A stretch of 31,458 nucleotides of DNA, taken from Ophioceras dolichostomum (taxonomy: Eukaryota > Ascomycota > Sordariomycetes > Magnaporthales > Ophioceraceae). The notes under the pieces were generated by a model that saw only the letters and a program-made list of their open reading frames with translations, was not told the DNA's origin and made no database searches. Position numbers and translations under genes: made by a program. Shown here one piece after another: positions 1 through 9,727 of this stretch (positions are counted from its first letter, which is position 1; each line of letters opens with the position of its first letter). The stretch is taken from the NCBI GenBank assembly GCA_003049485.1, contig PYST01000407.1:1-31458 (forward strand), in the 5' to 3' direction.

Positions 1-73
1 ACCCATTTCCCCGGCCCCCAATCCTCTCAACGATACAAACGGGACCTGACTGCCCGAGACTGACATCTATTAA

Positions 74-286
74 ATGGTGGCTACGAAGAACCAAAAGCCT
101 TCCCCTCAGTCTTCGCGTGCGCCTGTGCTCACCTTGGCTCGACCTGATCTTCCGTCGCACCTGGCCGGCGCGGCGTTGGGACTCCGTGCCTCGGCCTCGG
201 TCCATTCCGCCCCAGGTGGTGGCGGCCGGCAAGGAGGATGTCCCGCAAAGGTATGGGGATTGCGTCATTCGACCGCAACCGGTTGA
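74..286 (+). promoter_or_regulatory. Possible upstream ORF overlapping the SNF8 start
   Basis: An ATG at 74 opens a 70-codon frame that ends at 286, 49 nt beyond the SNF8 ATG and in another frame. If it lies in the mature leader, it would reduce scanning to the SNF8 start. It may instead lie upstream of the transcription start or within a leader intron. The peptide resembles no family I know. Confidence 0.25.
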
Positions 287-1035
287 CGTCGGCGCAGTAC
301 GCGACGCACGGCTCGGCGCTCCGGACGACCAACGCTCAGGCGCTGGAAACCCAGCTGGCCGTTTTTCGGTCGCTTCTGCAACAGTTCGCCCAGACGCACG
401 CCAAAGATATCCGGTCCGACCCTGTATTCCGTGCCCAGTTCGCGCGCATGTGTGCCGCCATTGGCGTCGACCCGCTCGCGAGCTCCAGTGCTGCTGGCGG
501 CGGGACGGGCTCCGGGGCTGGCGGCGGCTCGATCTGGGCTCAGATCCTGGGCCGCTCTGTCAACGACTTCTACTTTGGGCTGGCCGTGCGCGTGGTCGAA
601 GTCTGTGGCGAGAGGCGCGGCGAGAATGGCGGCCTGATCGGTGTGGGCCAGGTCCGCGAGCTGATCAACGGCAGCCGCATGGAGGGGGCCCCGGAGGTTA
701 CCGAGGATGATGTGTTCCGTGCCGTGGGCACTCTCAAGCCCCTCGGTTCAGCCTACTCAATCATCAAGGTCGGGAAGAAGCCCTACATTCGGTCTATTCC
801 CAAGGAGCTCAACACAGACCAGAGCGCGGTGCTCGAGGCTGTCCAGATCCTTGGATACGTCAGTGTGTCCATGTTGGGGGACAACCTAGGTTGGCCGAGG
901 ACTCGAGCCAGGACCGCCATCGAAGACCTCGTTGGCGAGGGCATGCTCTGGGTAGACAAGCAGAGCGAGGAGTGGGAGTATTGGAGTCCCGGATACATGC
1001 CCGCGGCGCCCCATGCCACTCTTCCGGGCGAATGA
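238..1035 (+). CDS. SNF8: ESCRT-II subunit Snf8/Vps22 (EAP30 family)
   Basis: This single-exon gene encodes 265 aa. The N-terminus (MSRKGMGIASFDRNR) followed by a helical stretch around AQALETQLAVFRSLLQQF is typical of the EAP30/Snf8 family. The rest matches its winged-helix pair, with VNDFYFGLAVRVVEVC near residue 115 and a C-terminal part including IKVGKKPYIRSIPKEL and GMLWVDKQSEEWEYWSPG. In this family, Snf8 joins Vps25 and Vps36 to form ESCRT-II, which acts on the endosome surface and passes ubiquitinated cargo to ESCRT-III. Length is close to usual; a Gly/Ala/Ser-rich insert near residues 83-100 is the only oddity. The ATG at 238 was chosen because the conserved N-terminus starts there. 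An out-of-frame ATG at 74 opens a frame that overlaps this start. The gene is convergent with the Mpv17-like gene downstream. Confidence 0.95.
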   Translation: MSRKGMGIASFDRNRLTSAQYATHGSALRTTNAQALETQLAVFRSLLQQFAQTHAKDIRSDPVFRAQFARMCAAIGVDPLASSSAAGGGTGSGAGGGSIWAQILGRSVNDFYFGLAVRVVEVCGERRGENGGLIGVGQVRELINGSRMEGAPEVTEDDVFRAVGTLKPLGSAYSIIKVGKKPYIRSIPKELNTDQSAVLEAVQILGYVSVSMLGDNLGWPRTRARTAIEDLVGEGMLWVDKQSEEWEYWSPGYMPAAPHATLPGE

Positions 1036-1908
1036 GACGGAAGGCCGGGGTGAACCGACTCCCGATCTGTTTGAATTCCGGGGCGCCGGGATAGTTGTTT
1101 TGTCTGCCTACCTATCATATGTCCTGGCCCCGCCGCCCAGGGATCGTGCAATGCCTGGATGATATGGACATCAAGCGACTTCCCAATCCCGATAGTGTCT
1201 CTATTGACTGGTATTTAGGAAGACCGCGCCACGACCCACAAGCGTTATACCTCAATGACGCAGGGCTGCGCACCTCCTGAGAGCACGTTTTTGTCTACGG
1301 ACAGGACATCCGTCATGGAAGCCTCCTGTGACGCATATTGGGCATGACAACGATAGGGGGTATCGCGAGTGTTTATAAAACAATATCATAGCACGTAGAT
1401 TAACCCCTCATTTCTCCAGTTGCACAGAAGGTTGAAAAATGTCCAGAAACAGAAATTACACAAGAGGGATGGATATTCCGCTTTGACTACCACCACCACC
1501 GACCCTGCTTTCCCCCCCTTCCCCTCCGCCCCCGACGCAAGATAGGAACCAGATCAGATATATAAATAAGTACCTAGGTATATCTAGCCTCCCGATATAC
1601 TTGCTGGGTCGGCCGAACTCCACGCATGGCTGCCTTGTAAGAGGCTTTCAGCCAACTCTGCAATCGCTTCGTTCTCCTCCACATATATAGAAACCACTTG
1701 GAAGGCTCTTTCAGCGAACCTGAAGCGCTACGTGCTCAAATGAGGCACTAGCGCTTAGTTCGGCCATCTCTTTCCGACAGTCCTACCCCCTTCACTACCG
1801 CTCGTCGGTTTCACTCTCGGTCTCGCTTTCGCTCTCACCCCCATTCCAAGCCCGTCCGCTCATCGCTGCTGTGTCGTACCGGCCCCCAAAGCTCCCTCCT
1901 CTTTGTGT
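1036..1908. other. Convergent intergenic region, SNF8 to Mpv17-like gene
   Basis: This gap holds the 3' ends of two convergent genes. I found no coding frame. It contains a pyrimidine-rich tract around 1484-1535, a palindromic TACCTAGGTA at 1571-1580 within an A/T-rich stretch, and C/T-rich sequence at 1790-1850 before the Mpv17-like stop codon. Confidence 0.6.
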
Positions 1909-2742
1909 TTAGTACGGTGGGTTGGGTCCGATGGGCGGGTAGTCCTCCGGGCGACCGATGGAGCCGGGGCGCCCGGCTGAAGAGCCGTCGCCGAAGTGCT
2001 TCTTGCGCAGGGCAGCGAGGCGCTTCTTCTTGGTGACGGTGTTGATGTAGGTGCCGATTATGAAAGATACGAGGTTGAAGAAGGGCACCCAGGTCTCCTC
2101 GGGCAAGAACTTCTGGGCGAAGGCCAGACAGACAGGCGACGTGATCCACGAGACGCGCATGACCTTCCAGAAGCCGACGCGGACGGTGGCTCGCACCTGG
2201 TGGAACGTGCGGGCGCCCGCGATCAGGGCCATGGCCACGAGGTAGACCGTGTTTTGGATCGGGGCCACCACCAGGTTGCTGACGATGATCTGCATGATCT
2301 TGGCCCGCAGGCTGGTGCGGTTCTTGAACGTCTTCTGCAGCAGCCAGATCAGGAAGTGGCCCATGGGCGCCGACACGAGCGCGCCGTATGCGGCCATCTT
2401 GGGCACGCGCGACGTGAAGTAATTGCCGTGCTTGTTCCGGTCCTTGGCCAGCCACGAGGCTGTGAGCTCCTGCGCGCCCATCAAGGTGCCGGCCGTCAGC
2501 ATCTTGGTGCGCAGCGGGTTGTCCTGCAGCTGCTTCAAGTACGTCGCCAGGTAGCCCTTGGTGCCGGCCATCTCCTTTCCCCCGGTCAGAGCCGTCCCGA
2601 TGGCCTCCGAGACCGGATGCTTCCCGCTGGTTCCAGGTAGCGGGCCATCCCGTTTGTCTCCAATCTTCGAGGCCACCGCCTCGGCCACCTTGGAGGACGC
2701 GGTTCCTTGTTGGAATGAATCCCGCTCGATCTTCAGAGACAT
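1909..2742 (-). CDS. Mpv17/PMP22 family integral membrane protein
   Basis: This single-exon gene encodes 277 aa. From about residue 90 onward the protein is mostly hydrophobic, with probable membrane segments around MAAYGALVSAPMGHFLIWLL, IIVSNLVVAPIQNTVYLVAM and WVPFFNLVSFIIGTYI. The stretch KFLPEETWVPFFN corresponds to the family's conserved W-P-x-x-N-F region near the C-terminus, and a basic TKKKRLAALRKKH tail follows. Mpv17/PMP22 proteins sit in the inner mitochondrial or peroxisomal membrane and are thought to form channels. In filamentous ascomycetes one member (WSC) sorts Woronin bodies from peroxisomes; I cannot tell which paralogue this is. The N-terminal 60 residues are hydrophilic and lack a clear presequence. 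The ATG at 2742 gives the full conserved N-terminus (MSLKIERDSFQQG). Confidence 0.88.
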   Translation of the reverse strand: MSLKIERDSFQQGTASSKVAEAVASKIGDKRDGPLPGTSGKHPVSEAIGTALTGGKEMAGTKGYLATYLKQLQDNPLRTKMLTAGTLMGAQELTASWLAKDRNKHGNYFTSRVPKMAAYGALVSAPMGHFLIWLLQKTFKNRTSLRAKIMQIIVSNLVVAPIQNTVYLVAMALIAGARTFHQVRATVRVGFWKVMRVSWITSPVCLAFAQKFLPEETWVPFFNLVSFIIGTYINTVTKKKRLAALRKKHFGDGSSAGRPGSIGRPEDYPPIGPNPPY

Positions 2743-3488
2743 GGCGCCGGCTGATTCGAGCTCGTTGTTAAATCGGCATTTATAGCTCGGCGCTTGTTAG
2801 GCCCTATTGAGTCGGTCAACCGTAGATCGTAACGGACGAGCGTGGTAAGAAATGATTCTGCGCTATGGAGAATGCCACCTGTCAGCGACCTGTCATTGCC
2901 ATGTGCGGCCGCCACGGCAGACGAACGGATATGTATGCAGTCGAGACGCTAAGAGTAGAGAGGCAGAGAATGATTTGCGAGGATGGCTTAATCAACGCGG
3001 CCGTGGAATGCACGGTGGAAGAGGCGATGGGGTTGTGGCGTGTGGTGCAGTGATGGTGCATGTGCGGTTGACTCGAGTCGAAGGTTTGTTTACTGTGGGT
3101 GCGGCCGGGACTTCATTTGGCCCGGCGACGGCAAAACAACCACCATCACGCAACAACTCTCTCGCAAATGGAACCAACGACAAACAAACAAGACGAATTT
3201 TGTTCTGACACGGTAGAAAACGGTTAAAACTTACCCAACAGGAACCCTGGGTGTTGAATGTGCTCGCTCCCGTAAATTGCAGCTTGTCTCTGAAAGTCGT
3301 CGGGCGGGAATGGCTGCTTGCTTGTTGGGTTTGTCCTCGGATCAAATGCTTCGGTGCACAGAGGAGGCTTGTAAAATGCGGGTGGAGGAAGAATGGAAGC
3401 GCGACCCAAAATCCCAAAGGCAAATGGGAGTTTGGAGAAATTGGGGGGGCTTGGGACCACAGGAACCTAGCTCCCATCGATTGAAACA

Positions 3489-3512
3489 GGCAGGCAGGCT
3501 GGCTGGCTGGAT
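3489..3512. repeat. CAGG/CTGG microsatellite
   Basis: A short tetranucleotide run, CAGG units grading into CTGG units, lies in non-coding sequence. It looks like ordinary slippage-derived low complexity. Confidence 0.7.
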
Positions 3513-3824
3513 GGTGCATGCGCGCCTCTCTGATGAGGCCCCACCCGACTGGTCCGCTTGAGCACATCTCCAACATGCGATGCCTGATTGGCCACGCTTT
3601 TATTCATTGAATGCTGACAACTCATCGACCCGACGAGCCAAGACTTGAGCAAGGGGGTTGCGAACTCGGTCATCTGTTCCAGACTTCCAGTACAACGAAG
3701 AAGCATCGCATGAAGAGAGGCAGCACCTCTCATACAGGAGTTAATGTCGTTGTAGCTCTATAAGTGTAGGGACTCGACCGACTCGCGCCTCTCTTCTCTC
3801 TCTCCTGCCTGTGATCCTTAACGC

Positions 3825-3850
3825 GATTGCCTAGGTACCTCTAGGCAATC
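3825..3850. repeat. Perfect 10-bp inverted repeat with 6-bp centre
   Basis: The arms are GATTGCCTAG (3825-3834) and CTAGGCAATC (3841-3850), exact reverse complements separated by GTACCT. The centre carries the GTACCT/CCTAGG-type core found in other gaps of this window. It could form a hairpin or be a dimeric protein-binding site. Confidence 0.7.
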
Positions 3851-4732
3851 AGGCAGGCGCGTGGTACTTATGGCGGCCAATTCGATAGGCCGTTGTGCCT
3901 GCCACGAGCCACCAGGTGAGTGGCTTGAGTTGCTCTCTCCTGCGGATGCACATTGAAGCATTCGGGTTGATGCATTCACTCGGACATTTCTTCCCTTGCC
4001 TGCGAGAGATTGGCGTGGCTTCAGTTATGATGACCCGAGAACCTACATTTCGCCTCTCGGCCCTCTCTCATTGATTCTCCAGTTCACAAGGTGTATCATA
4101 TATTACACCATCGCCATTCTTTCTATTCACTCCTTGCATCGATAATGATGAACCGCGACCAAGGCTCTGAGTAGGCCGGGCCGGCAATTGGGATTCGGCG
4201 TGGCTAGGTGACGCCGGACAGCGATTGTGCGGCTTTGCGAAGTGCCTCCGCGAGTTTGTCGTTGTCGTCGACTTGACCTTGGTGAGATAGTCAGATGGGC
4301 CGCTCTTCGTGTTTGGTAACGGCAAAGACGCCCGAAGACCCCGGTATGTTACAGTATGTGATTCATTCGATGGACTCGGGAGGAATCTTGCCTGTCTTGC
4401 TTGAATGGTCGATGGGACGAGGCGTGAAGTCGTCTAGGCTCCTCATTCACTTAAGCGTCTTCCATCCCCAGTACCCGTGGTGGTTGTCGTCTCTCTACGC
4501 GTTGAATGGACTGAAGAAGCTCGCCGCGTCCCTTCGCCAGCGATACCACTACGCGTAGCTTGGTCCTGCTTACACACACCTCTGCCGGCTCTGCCTCTTC
4601 GCCTTGCCTCTTCGCCTCGCCCTCTGGCCGACCTCGACCCATCGTCCCTCATCAACCGCTTCTATACCTGGATATTGCCGCTTCCGCCTCCCTGGCTTGA
4701 ATTTATTTGGCCTGTTTCATTTCTATCTTGCC

Positions 4733-6629
4733 ATGTCGAGTTCCGATACGGTGGGCGCATCCTCCGGCGATGTCGGCATCGCCTCCCTCGACGGCAGTGG
4801 GGCCGATTGCATGGCCGACGAAAGCAGTCCGGAGATAGGGGACGACGTCACCAGCGAAGACGCGACTAGTTGCGGTAAGGACGCCCATGTAGTCCTGCGC
4901 GCCTCATCACCTCCGATGCGACCGCTTCTTCGGTCACCACCGAGGCCGCTTCACCCGGTCATTGCTGGTAGCCTAGGAGCCGCAGGCCTGCTGGGTCGCC
5001 GGCCTGTATCATGGCGGGCTGAGTGCAGCCATTCAACCGTCGTTCGCTTGTATTCGTCGGATCTTTCCTGTTTTCTCTGCGGCCGACGCCCCCCTGATGG
5101 TTTCTTGTTTCGCTGCATGCAGGACCGCGAACCAATCATAGCCGATGCTGTCGCCCGCAACGAGTATTTTACTTTTGACAGTCTCGGGCGCGAGCTGGCC
5201 CAGCTGGTGAAGCCATTCAGGCGAGGGCCAGAGCTGCAGATGACCGCGGGACGAAGCGAGATTCTTGCCGAGATGTCGTCTCGGGAGATTGCATCCTACA
5301 CCTCCGAGCAGATTGACTTGATGGTCTCTCAGCGTGCAGATGTGCTCGGGGCTGCCAGGCAGGGGCAGCTCCGCTCGGCCTCGGGGCATTTGAGCTGCGG
5401 CACCGGTATCGTCATTGGCACATCTAGTCGGGGCCGGCCGTGGGTCCCGCAGGAGCGGGATGAGTGTCATTTGAAAGCCTGTATGGGGTGCCGTCCCAGC
5501 TTCGCCGAGCGAGCCTTTCTCAGTCTAAACGGGGTCCTCCACGGGGACGTGCCAGCCAGCGCCGCAATCGGATTCGGATTCCGCCTTTTGGATGAGAGAC
5601 CTGTAGCAGATGCCGAGCTGGTGAAGAATATCGGCCTCAGGAAACCATCGAAGGTGCGCCTGACCCCTGGCCCCCTCCCCCCTTCCCCCGTTGCCCCTGA
5701 TTCCCCTCATTCCCAGGTCCCCCAGTGGCTCTCGATGCTCTGTCAGCCGTTGTGTAGGGAGTCTAACCCGATCTGTAGAACACCGGCGCAGCCACGGTCG
5801 CCGCTGTCAGCCCGCCGAAGTCGCCTAGCTTCGGTCTGCTGGACCCGATTAATGCTCACATAGAAGAGTCTCAGGAACATGTGAATGATGCGAATCGTGA
5901 GGTCCTCACACGCCATCGTCTTGGTGGTCAGGCTCGTTCTCCGCTGCGGCTATCGATATCCGATCTGGATGCCATTACCTACAATTCAGACCCGGGCATA
6001 CCGGACTCGAGCCTTGCTCGGCATCCATCAGCTCCCTCTTCCCCGACTTGCAGTGACGGTGGGGGCGTAGCTCGCACTGTACTACATTCACGCGACAACC
6101 GCAGGTTTGTTTGTCTTTAAGTCAGGCCTGCATCCACCACCCCTCCGCCTGCTCTGAAATCGCTGACGAAATCACATGCCTCTCGCCATCCCACGCCCAC
6201 AGTCTCCACGTTCTCAATGATGGCTCGCAGGCGCGTCTGTCTGCTATGCGACCAATCCCAAGCGACCGGCGTCTCAGCTCCGCAGACGCGCTTCTCAATA
6301 ACCTCTCGGCCTACGGCGAGGCGTTTCCCTCCAAGGCATGCATGACTGGGGAGAAGTGCGACGTCGGCCTCACAGCACATTTGAACGAAGATGTCTTCGA
6401 CCGTGCATGTGCCGCTCCGTTGCCTCCCCCTGACGATGAGGAGCTTCTTGGCTCCAACCACTCCCAAGCTGCGGAGGTGCCCGTCTGCGAATTCGCATCC
6501 TCTGCACCCCCGGTCTTGGAGCTGCCAATCAAGACGAACACGGAGCAAGAGGAGATGGCAGTGCAGCAGTTTGAGACGGAGCCTTTGCTTGTTCCTGGAG
6601 GTGTTGGAGATAAGGAGCACAGAGTCTAA
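4733..6629 (+). CDS. Conserved fungal protein of unknown function, three-exon model
   Basis: My model joins 4733-5653, 5779-6104 and 6203-6629 (557 aa). Exon 1 carries the conserved part: a Cys motif CFLCGRRPPDGFLFRC, then SYTSEQIDLMVSQRADVL, then CHLKACMGCRPSFAERAFLS, ending GDVPASAAIGFGFRLLDERP. I recognise this pattern from uncharacterised Pezizomycotina proteins but know no function. The paired CxxC motifs suggest metal binding, which is inference. Intron 1 has donor GTGCGC, a TCTAAC branch point just before the acceptor TGTAG at 5778, and phase 0 on both sides. Intron 2 (donor GTTTGT at 6105, branch CTGAC, acceptor CACAG at 6202) is phase-consistent but weaker. Without it, translation would stop at 6117. 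The start at 4733 was preferred to an in-frame upstream ATG at 4604, whose extra residues do not look conserved. Confidence 0.68.
5654..5778 (+). other. Intron 1 of the 4733-6629 gene
   Basis: This intron has a non-canonical donor hexamer GTGCGC, a C/T-rich body, and a TCTAAC branch site shortly before TGTAG. Reading through it in exon 1's frame gives unlike-protein sequence, while the next exon opens exactly after the acceptor, where an in-frame TAG lies. Confidence 0.6.
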
Positions 6630-7181
6630 AGAGACACCGCCGATCTGGATCACGAGGGCGCGGAGGAGGTTCTGGCTATATCTGGTCGCGTCTAGCCCCT
6701 CTTCACACTCCTGGCTTCCCGACGGAGATGATAGTGGGACGGGGTTCATATCCGTCATTGGCCACCTGAGAAGTCATCATATCTTTGTTTTCTTTTCTAG
6801 CAGCCATTCGTTTCATTTCGTTCTGGTTTCCGTACGGGCCATCACTATTAGGCCCAACAGCACATTCTCGGTACGTGGACGGACAAGTACCTAGATAGCC
6901 ATGGAAATGGCATCAAAAATTTCGTATGATTGTCTGCTAAAAAGATCACTATCGACCACGCCGGAAAGGTGGGCAATAAGGTACCTAGGTAGATACCTCG
7001 GTAGTTAGTCGTTCTATCCGTGATTGGGGTCTCTGGCGGGTCACCATGCCCGATCATCCTATCCCATCAGGGCAGCAGAGATAAGCCAGCTTCTGAACTT
7101 GCAGACAAACGTAAGCCAGCCGGTCGCTGCCCTTGAGCTCGCGCAAGCTTGTACACAGAGATCCATCACTTACAGTCGCAG
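6630..7181. other. Convergent intergenic region
   Basis: This gap lies between the ends of the 4733-6629 gene and the small minus-strand gene at 7182-7756. I see no coding frame. It contains a cluster of TACCTAGGTA-like elements at 6885-6896 and 6979-7010. Confidence 0.55.
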
Positions 7182-7756
7182 TCAGTCAATATCCATCTTA
7201 GTCCAGTTGGGATCGTCGCGAGGCCGCCACGGTTTGATCGCCAACGGGTTTTTCTGACGACTTAGCCTGGCGCGCTCCAGGACCTTCGTAGTAGCGTCGT
7301 CGGTCCAAGAATCCTTAAAGTTCTTGACGTCCTTCATGCCTGTCGCGATTGACGCCTGCAAGGTCGAAAACAGGGCCTCCGCTACAAGTATGTGTCAGCA
7401 CCAAGATCGGTTCAGGGAGAGGCGGCTATTGCCTCGATGACATCAGGCTGATTTGTGCCTCACGATTGGAGGTTTGCGTCTCTCTGACTGGTTCTACCAT
7501 CCGTGGAATGGTGGTTCTGAGTTTGCGCAACTATGATGGAAGTTAGAATTATAAGAGCAGTGCCTTTACAACGCTCCCTTCGGCGGAAACGGGGAGTGGA
7601 AAACTGGGAGCTTGCCTTGATGTGAAGATCGTGCAGGCGCCTGAGGCTGGCCTCGTAGCGCTCTTCGTCCCACTTGTCGTCGGAGGTGGCGCTGATGGCC
7701 GCAGTCGAAGTGGAAAAGGAGGCAGCATCCTTTGACGGTTGGCGGTTCGTTGCCAT
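7182..7756 (-). CDS. Small conserved fungal protein of unknown function, three exons
   Basis: The model joins, on the minus strand, 7756-7616, 7530-7464 and 7381-7182, giving 135 aa. The exons read DDKWDEERYEASLRRLHDLH, then LRKLRTTIPRMVEPV, then PEALFSTLQASIATGMKDV, and finish with AIKPWRPRDDPNW. This resembles a small helical, probably coiled-coil protein that I recall as 'hypothetical' across Sordariomycetes; I know no function. Intron 1 (7615-7531) starts AAG|GCAAGC, so it is a GC-AG intron, with a TTCTAAC branch and CATAG end. Intron 2 (7463-7382) has GTGAGG and TTGTAG with a GCTGAC branch. Phases agree at both junctions and the protein pattern continues across them. The ATG at 7756 has a good context (ATGG). 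Confidence 0.78.
7531..7615 (-). other. GC-AG intron
   Basis: The donor is AAG|GCAAGC rather than a GT donor. No usable GT lies nearby, and the 85-nt intron has TTCTAAC and CATAG at its 3' end. The join is phase 0 and connects HDLHIK to LRKLRTTIP, which reads as continuous helical protein. Confidence 0.75.
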
Positions 7757-8572
7757 GTTGTATGTGGTGGTCAAGGTAGGTAGTGGTAGGTAACTCTCTC
7801 TACCTTGCTACGTAGGGAATCGCCCTCTCGGTGGCAAAATGATTGCCAAAGGGGCGCGACCTCTCGCGGAGAACAACGAGAATAACAGATGAATCCGGAA
7901 TGCCTATGCAAGTTGGTCGGCGTCTGCCTCCGCCGGGCGGAGATAGAGAACTTGGCACCGGGACCGGGCCGGTGCTTTTCGAGGGAGGTCGTACGGCTCA
8001 ACGGGCGGCACAGGGGCACAGGTTTATGGAATGAGAGCAGCAAGAAAGGCAAAGAAGAGAACCCCAGTCGCTCAGATGCAACCTCGCTTAGCAAGCGATT
8101 GGGAAAGAGAGCGACGCGCTTGTGCGCGTGATGCGTGAGGAAACCTCAGCCTCTAACTCACTGCATCATCCTTGCGATGAGCAGGAGAGCTCACTCACGG
8201 GGGGTAGCCTTGGATCTAGGAGCCTGGACAGTCAAGCTACTAGACCGAGCCAGCTGTGTCTCTCACTAATGCCTTGATTAAGGCGCAGTAGAGAGATGGT
8301 ACTGTTATCTTAGGCTTATGTATGTACCTCCCTAGATACAGACATCGTAAGTAGTAGGCGTTGAGTTGGCAGGCCGGTACAGCTGATGCAGGTTGATTGT
8401 CCCGGCTGGATGGGGGAGGTGCCTGCTTCCGTGATGCAGGCGACGCCACAGGTTCGCGCCACGGCTGCCGCCAAGCTTCCTCCTGGTAGTGCCTGTGCCC
8501 GTGCCCAGTCAGGCTCTTTGACATCTGACATTGACATGCAGTCGAAGTCGAGTCGCGGCCCCGCCCCAAACC

Positions 8573-8596
8573 GATCAACCAACCAACCAACCAACT
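8573..8596. repeat. AACC tetranucleotide microsatellite
   Basis: About five AACC/CAAC-type units in tandem lie in non-coding sequence, with no sign of function. Confidence 0.7.
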
Positions 8597-9211
8597 GACC
8601 TCCTCCGTTACTGTGCAGCCACGCTGAAGCTCCGGGAAGATCGAACGAAGGTTAAAGTCGGAAGCAGCATCGCCAGAAACAAATCCCCGAGCGACTCAGG
8701 AGCAGCAAGACAAAACCTCTGGTGGCCAATCTTCACCTGTTCGCTTCTCCCTTCGTCCTTGTCGATGCGTGTAACGTTAATCAATCTGCCTCGTCTGTCT
8801 CAAGCCCACCAGCGAGGGATTTCGGGATCGCTGTACCTCTCGACCGTTGACCGACCCATCGGCGAGGCCATCATTCCATTGTCATCAACAATCAAAACAG
8901 TTGATTGATTCTGCCGACATCGCCGCCCTCCTGCCGCCGCACGCACTTGTTCCGCACCGGGGAAACTACGTAAGAACCAGCCTTCCTCTTCTTCGTCGTC
9001 GCTCGATTTCTTTTGTTTTCTTTTTCATTTTCTTTTTTCGAACTCTCGATTTTGTTTCTTTTCTGCATAGTAGTTCCCAGTGTTGGGGTTTCTTCCCTTG
9101 TTTGTTGTGTCTTTTCCCCCACCTTCTTCCCTTTGCTTCGACCACGGCTATCCATCCTCGGTGCTCCTTACACAAAACCAACTCTCATATATACTATCAG
9201 CAGTTGGCTAA

Positions 9212-9727
9212 CATCTGGGTAAAAAGAGAGCAAAAAAAGGAAAGAAGGAAAGAAAAAGGAAGAAGAGATTTGCGCTTCCAGACTCACCCTCCCCTCTCCA
9301 CCACACGACTCCTCTCTGTCTCGAACCGAACGTTTTCCAGCAACAGCAACTGCGAGGTTGCTGTCGCTGCGGTCATCGAGGCATCACGGATCGCGTAATC
9401 TTCTACTCGACGGCGGCGCCACCGTCACCGGCTCCCTCGACGTCGGGTCACATCCCCACCCCGCCACAGCTTTCTGCACAACCGTCATTGAGCGACCCGA
9501 ATCTCACGGCCCCCGCCCAGCACGTCGCCGCACCCCTGGGCTCGTCTGCCGGCCAGCAACACGTCCAGCAACACGTCCAACACGTCCAGCAGCACGTTCC
9601 ACCCCACGTCCAGGCCGGACCCCCTGTCCAGTCTGTCCAGCCCGTGCAACCTGTCGCTCCGTGGAGCGCCGCTCCTCCCGCTAAGACCCGAGGTCCAAGC
9701 CAGACTCCCGCCGGAGCGGCCCGATCG
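9212..9727 (+). other. Open in-frame N-terminal extension of the FAR1-like gene without ATG
   Basis: The frame of the FAR1-like protein stays open upstream from 9728 to the stop at 9209-9211, yet holds no ATG. Its 3' half reads like protein: LSDPNLTAPAQHVAAPLGSS, a QHVQQHVQHVQQHV repeat whose codons vary synonymously, then Pro/Val/Gln-rich sequence. Either an unseen upstream exon supplies the start, or a near-cognate codon is used, or this is untranslated leader. Confidence 0.45.

Larger units (their letters stand above)
2743..4732. other. Long intergenic region without a convincing gene
   Basis: About 2 kb lies between the Mpv17-like start and the next gene on the plus strand. Open frames here are short, and none has a recognisable domain or a family pattern. 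The region should hold the promoter of the minus-strand Mpv17-like gene and that of the gene starting at 4733. It contains a CAGG/CTGG tetranucleotide run at 3489-3512, C/T-rich tracts near 3788-3806, and a perfect inverted repeat at 3825-3850. The pyrimidine-rich stretch 4565-4700 probably belongs to the leader of the 4733 gene. Confidence 0.55.
7757..9727. promoter_or_regulatory. Divergent promoter and long AUG-free leader
   Basis: The left part holds the promoter of the small minus-strand gene. The right part leads to the FAR1-like gene. It includes an AACC tetranucleotide run near 8573-8596, a strong donor-like site (TAC|GTAAGA) at 8970, a T-rich tract at 9006-9065, and a purine-rich tract at 9220-9270. 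From 8768 to 9727 I find no ATG in any plus-strand frame. A leader intron from 8970 is possible; I cannot fix its acceptor. Confidence 0.5.

Noticed and set aside
2992..3576. 194-codon minus-strand frame.
   Set aside because: It has no domain, odd composition and no conserved pattern; it lies across low-complexity sequence.
4200..4446. Possible small spliced gene on the minus strand: a frame from ATG 4446 reading PRPIDHSSKTGKIPPE, and a later frame reading DDNDKLAEALRKAAQSLSG before a stop.
   Set aside because: Both pieces look protein-like, but no good GT donor joins them in phase (only a speculative GC donor does). I recognise no family, and the opposite strand is open too.
4295..4558. 87-codon plus-strand frame upstream of the 4733 gene.
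   Set aside because: There is no family resemblance, and its start (ATG at 4295) is unsupported by context or splice signals.
8847..9398. 183-codon plus-strand frame before the FAR1-like gene.
   Set aside because: It has no ATG start (opens with TTG) and mostly translates T-rich and purine-rich tracts.
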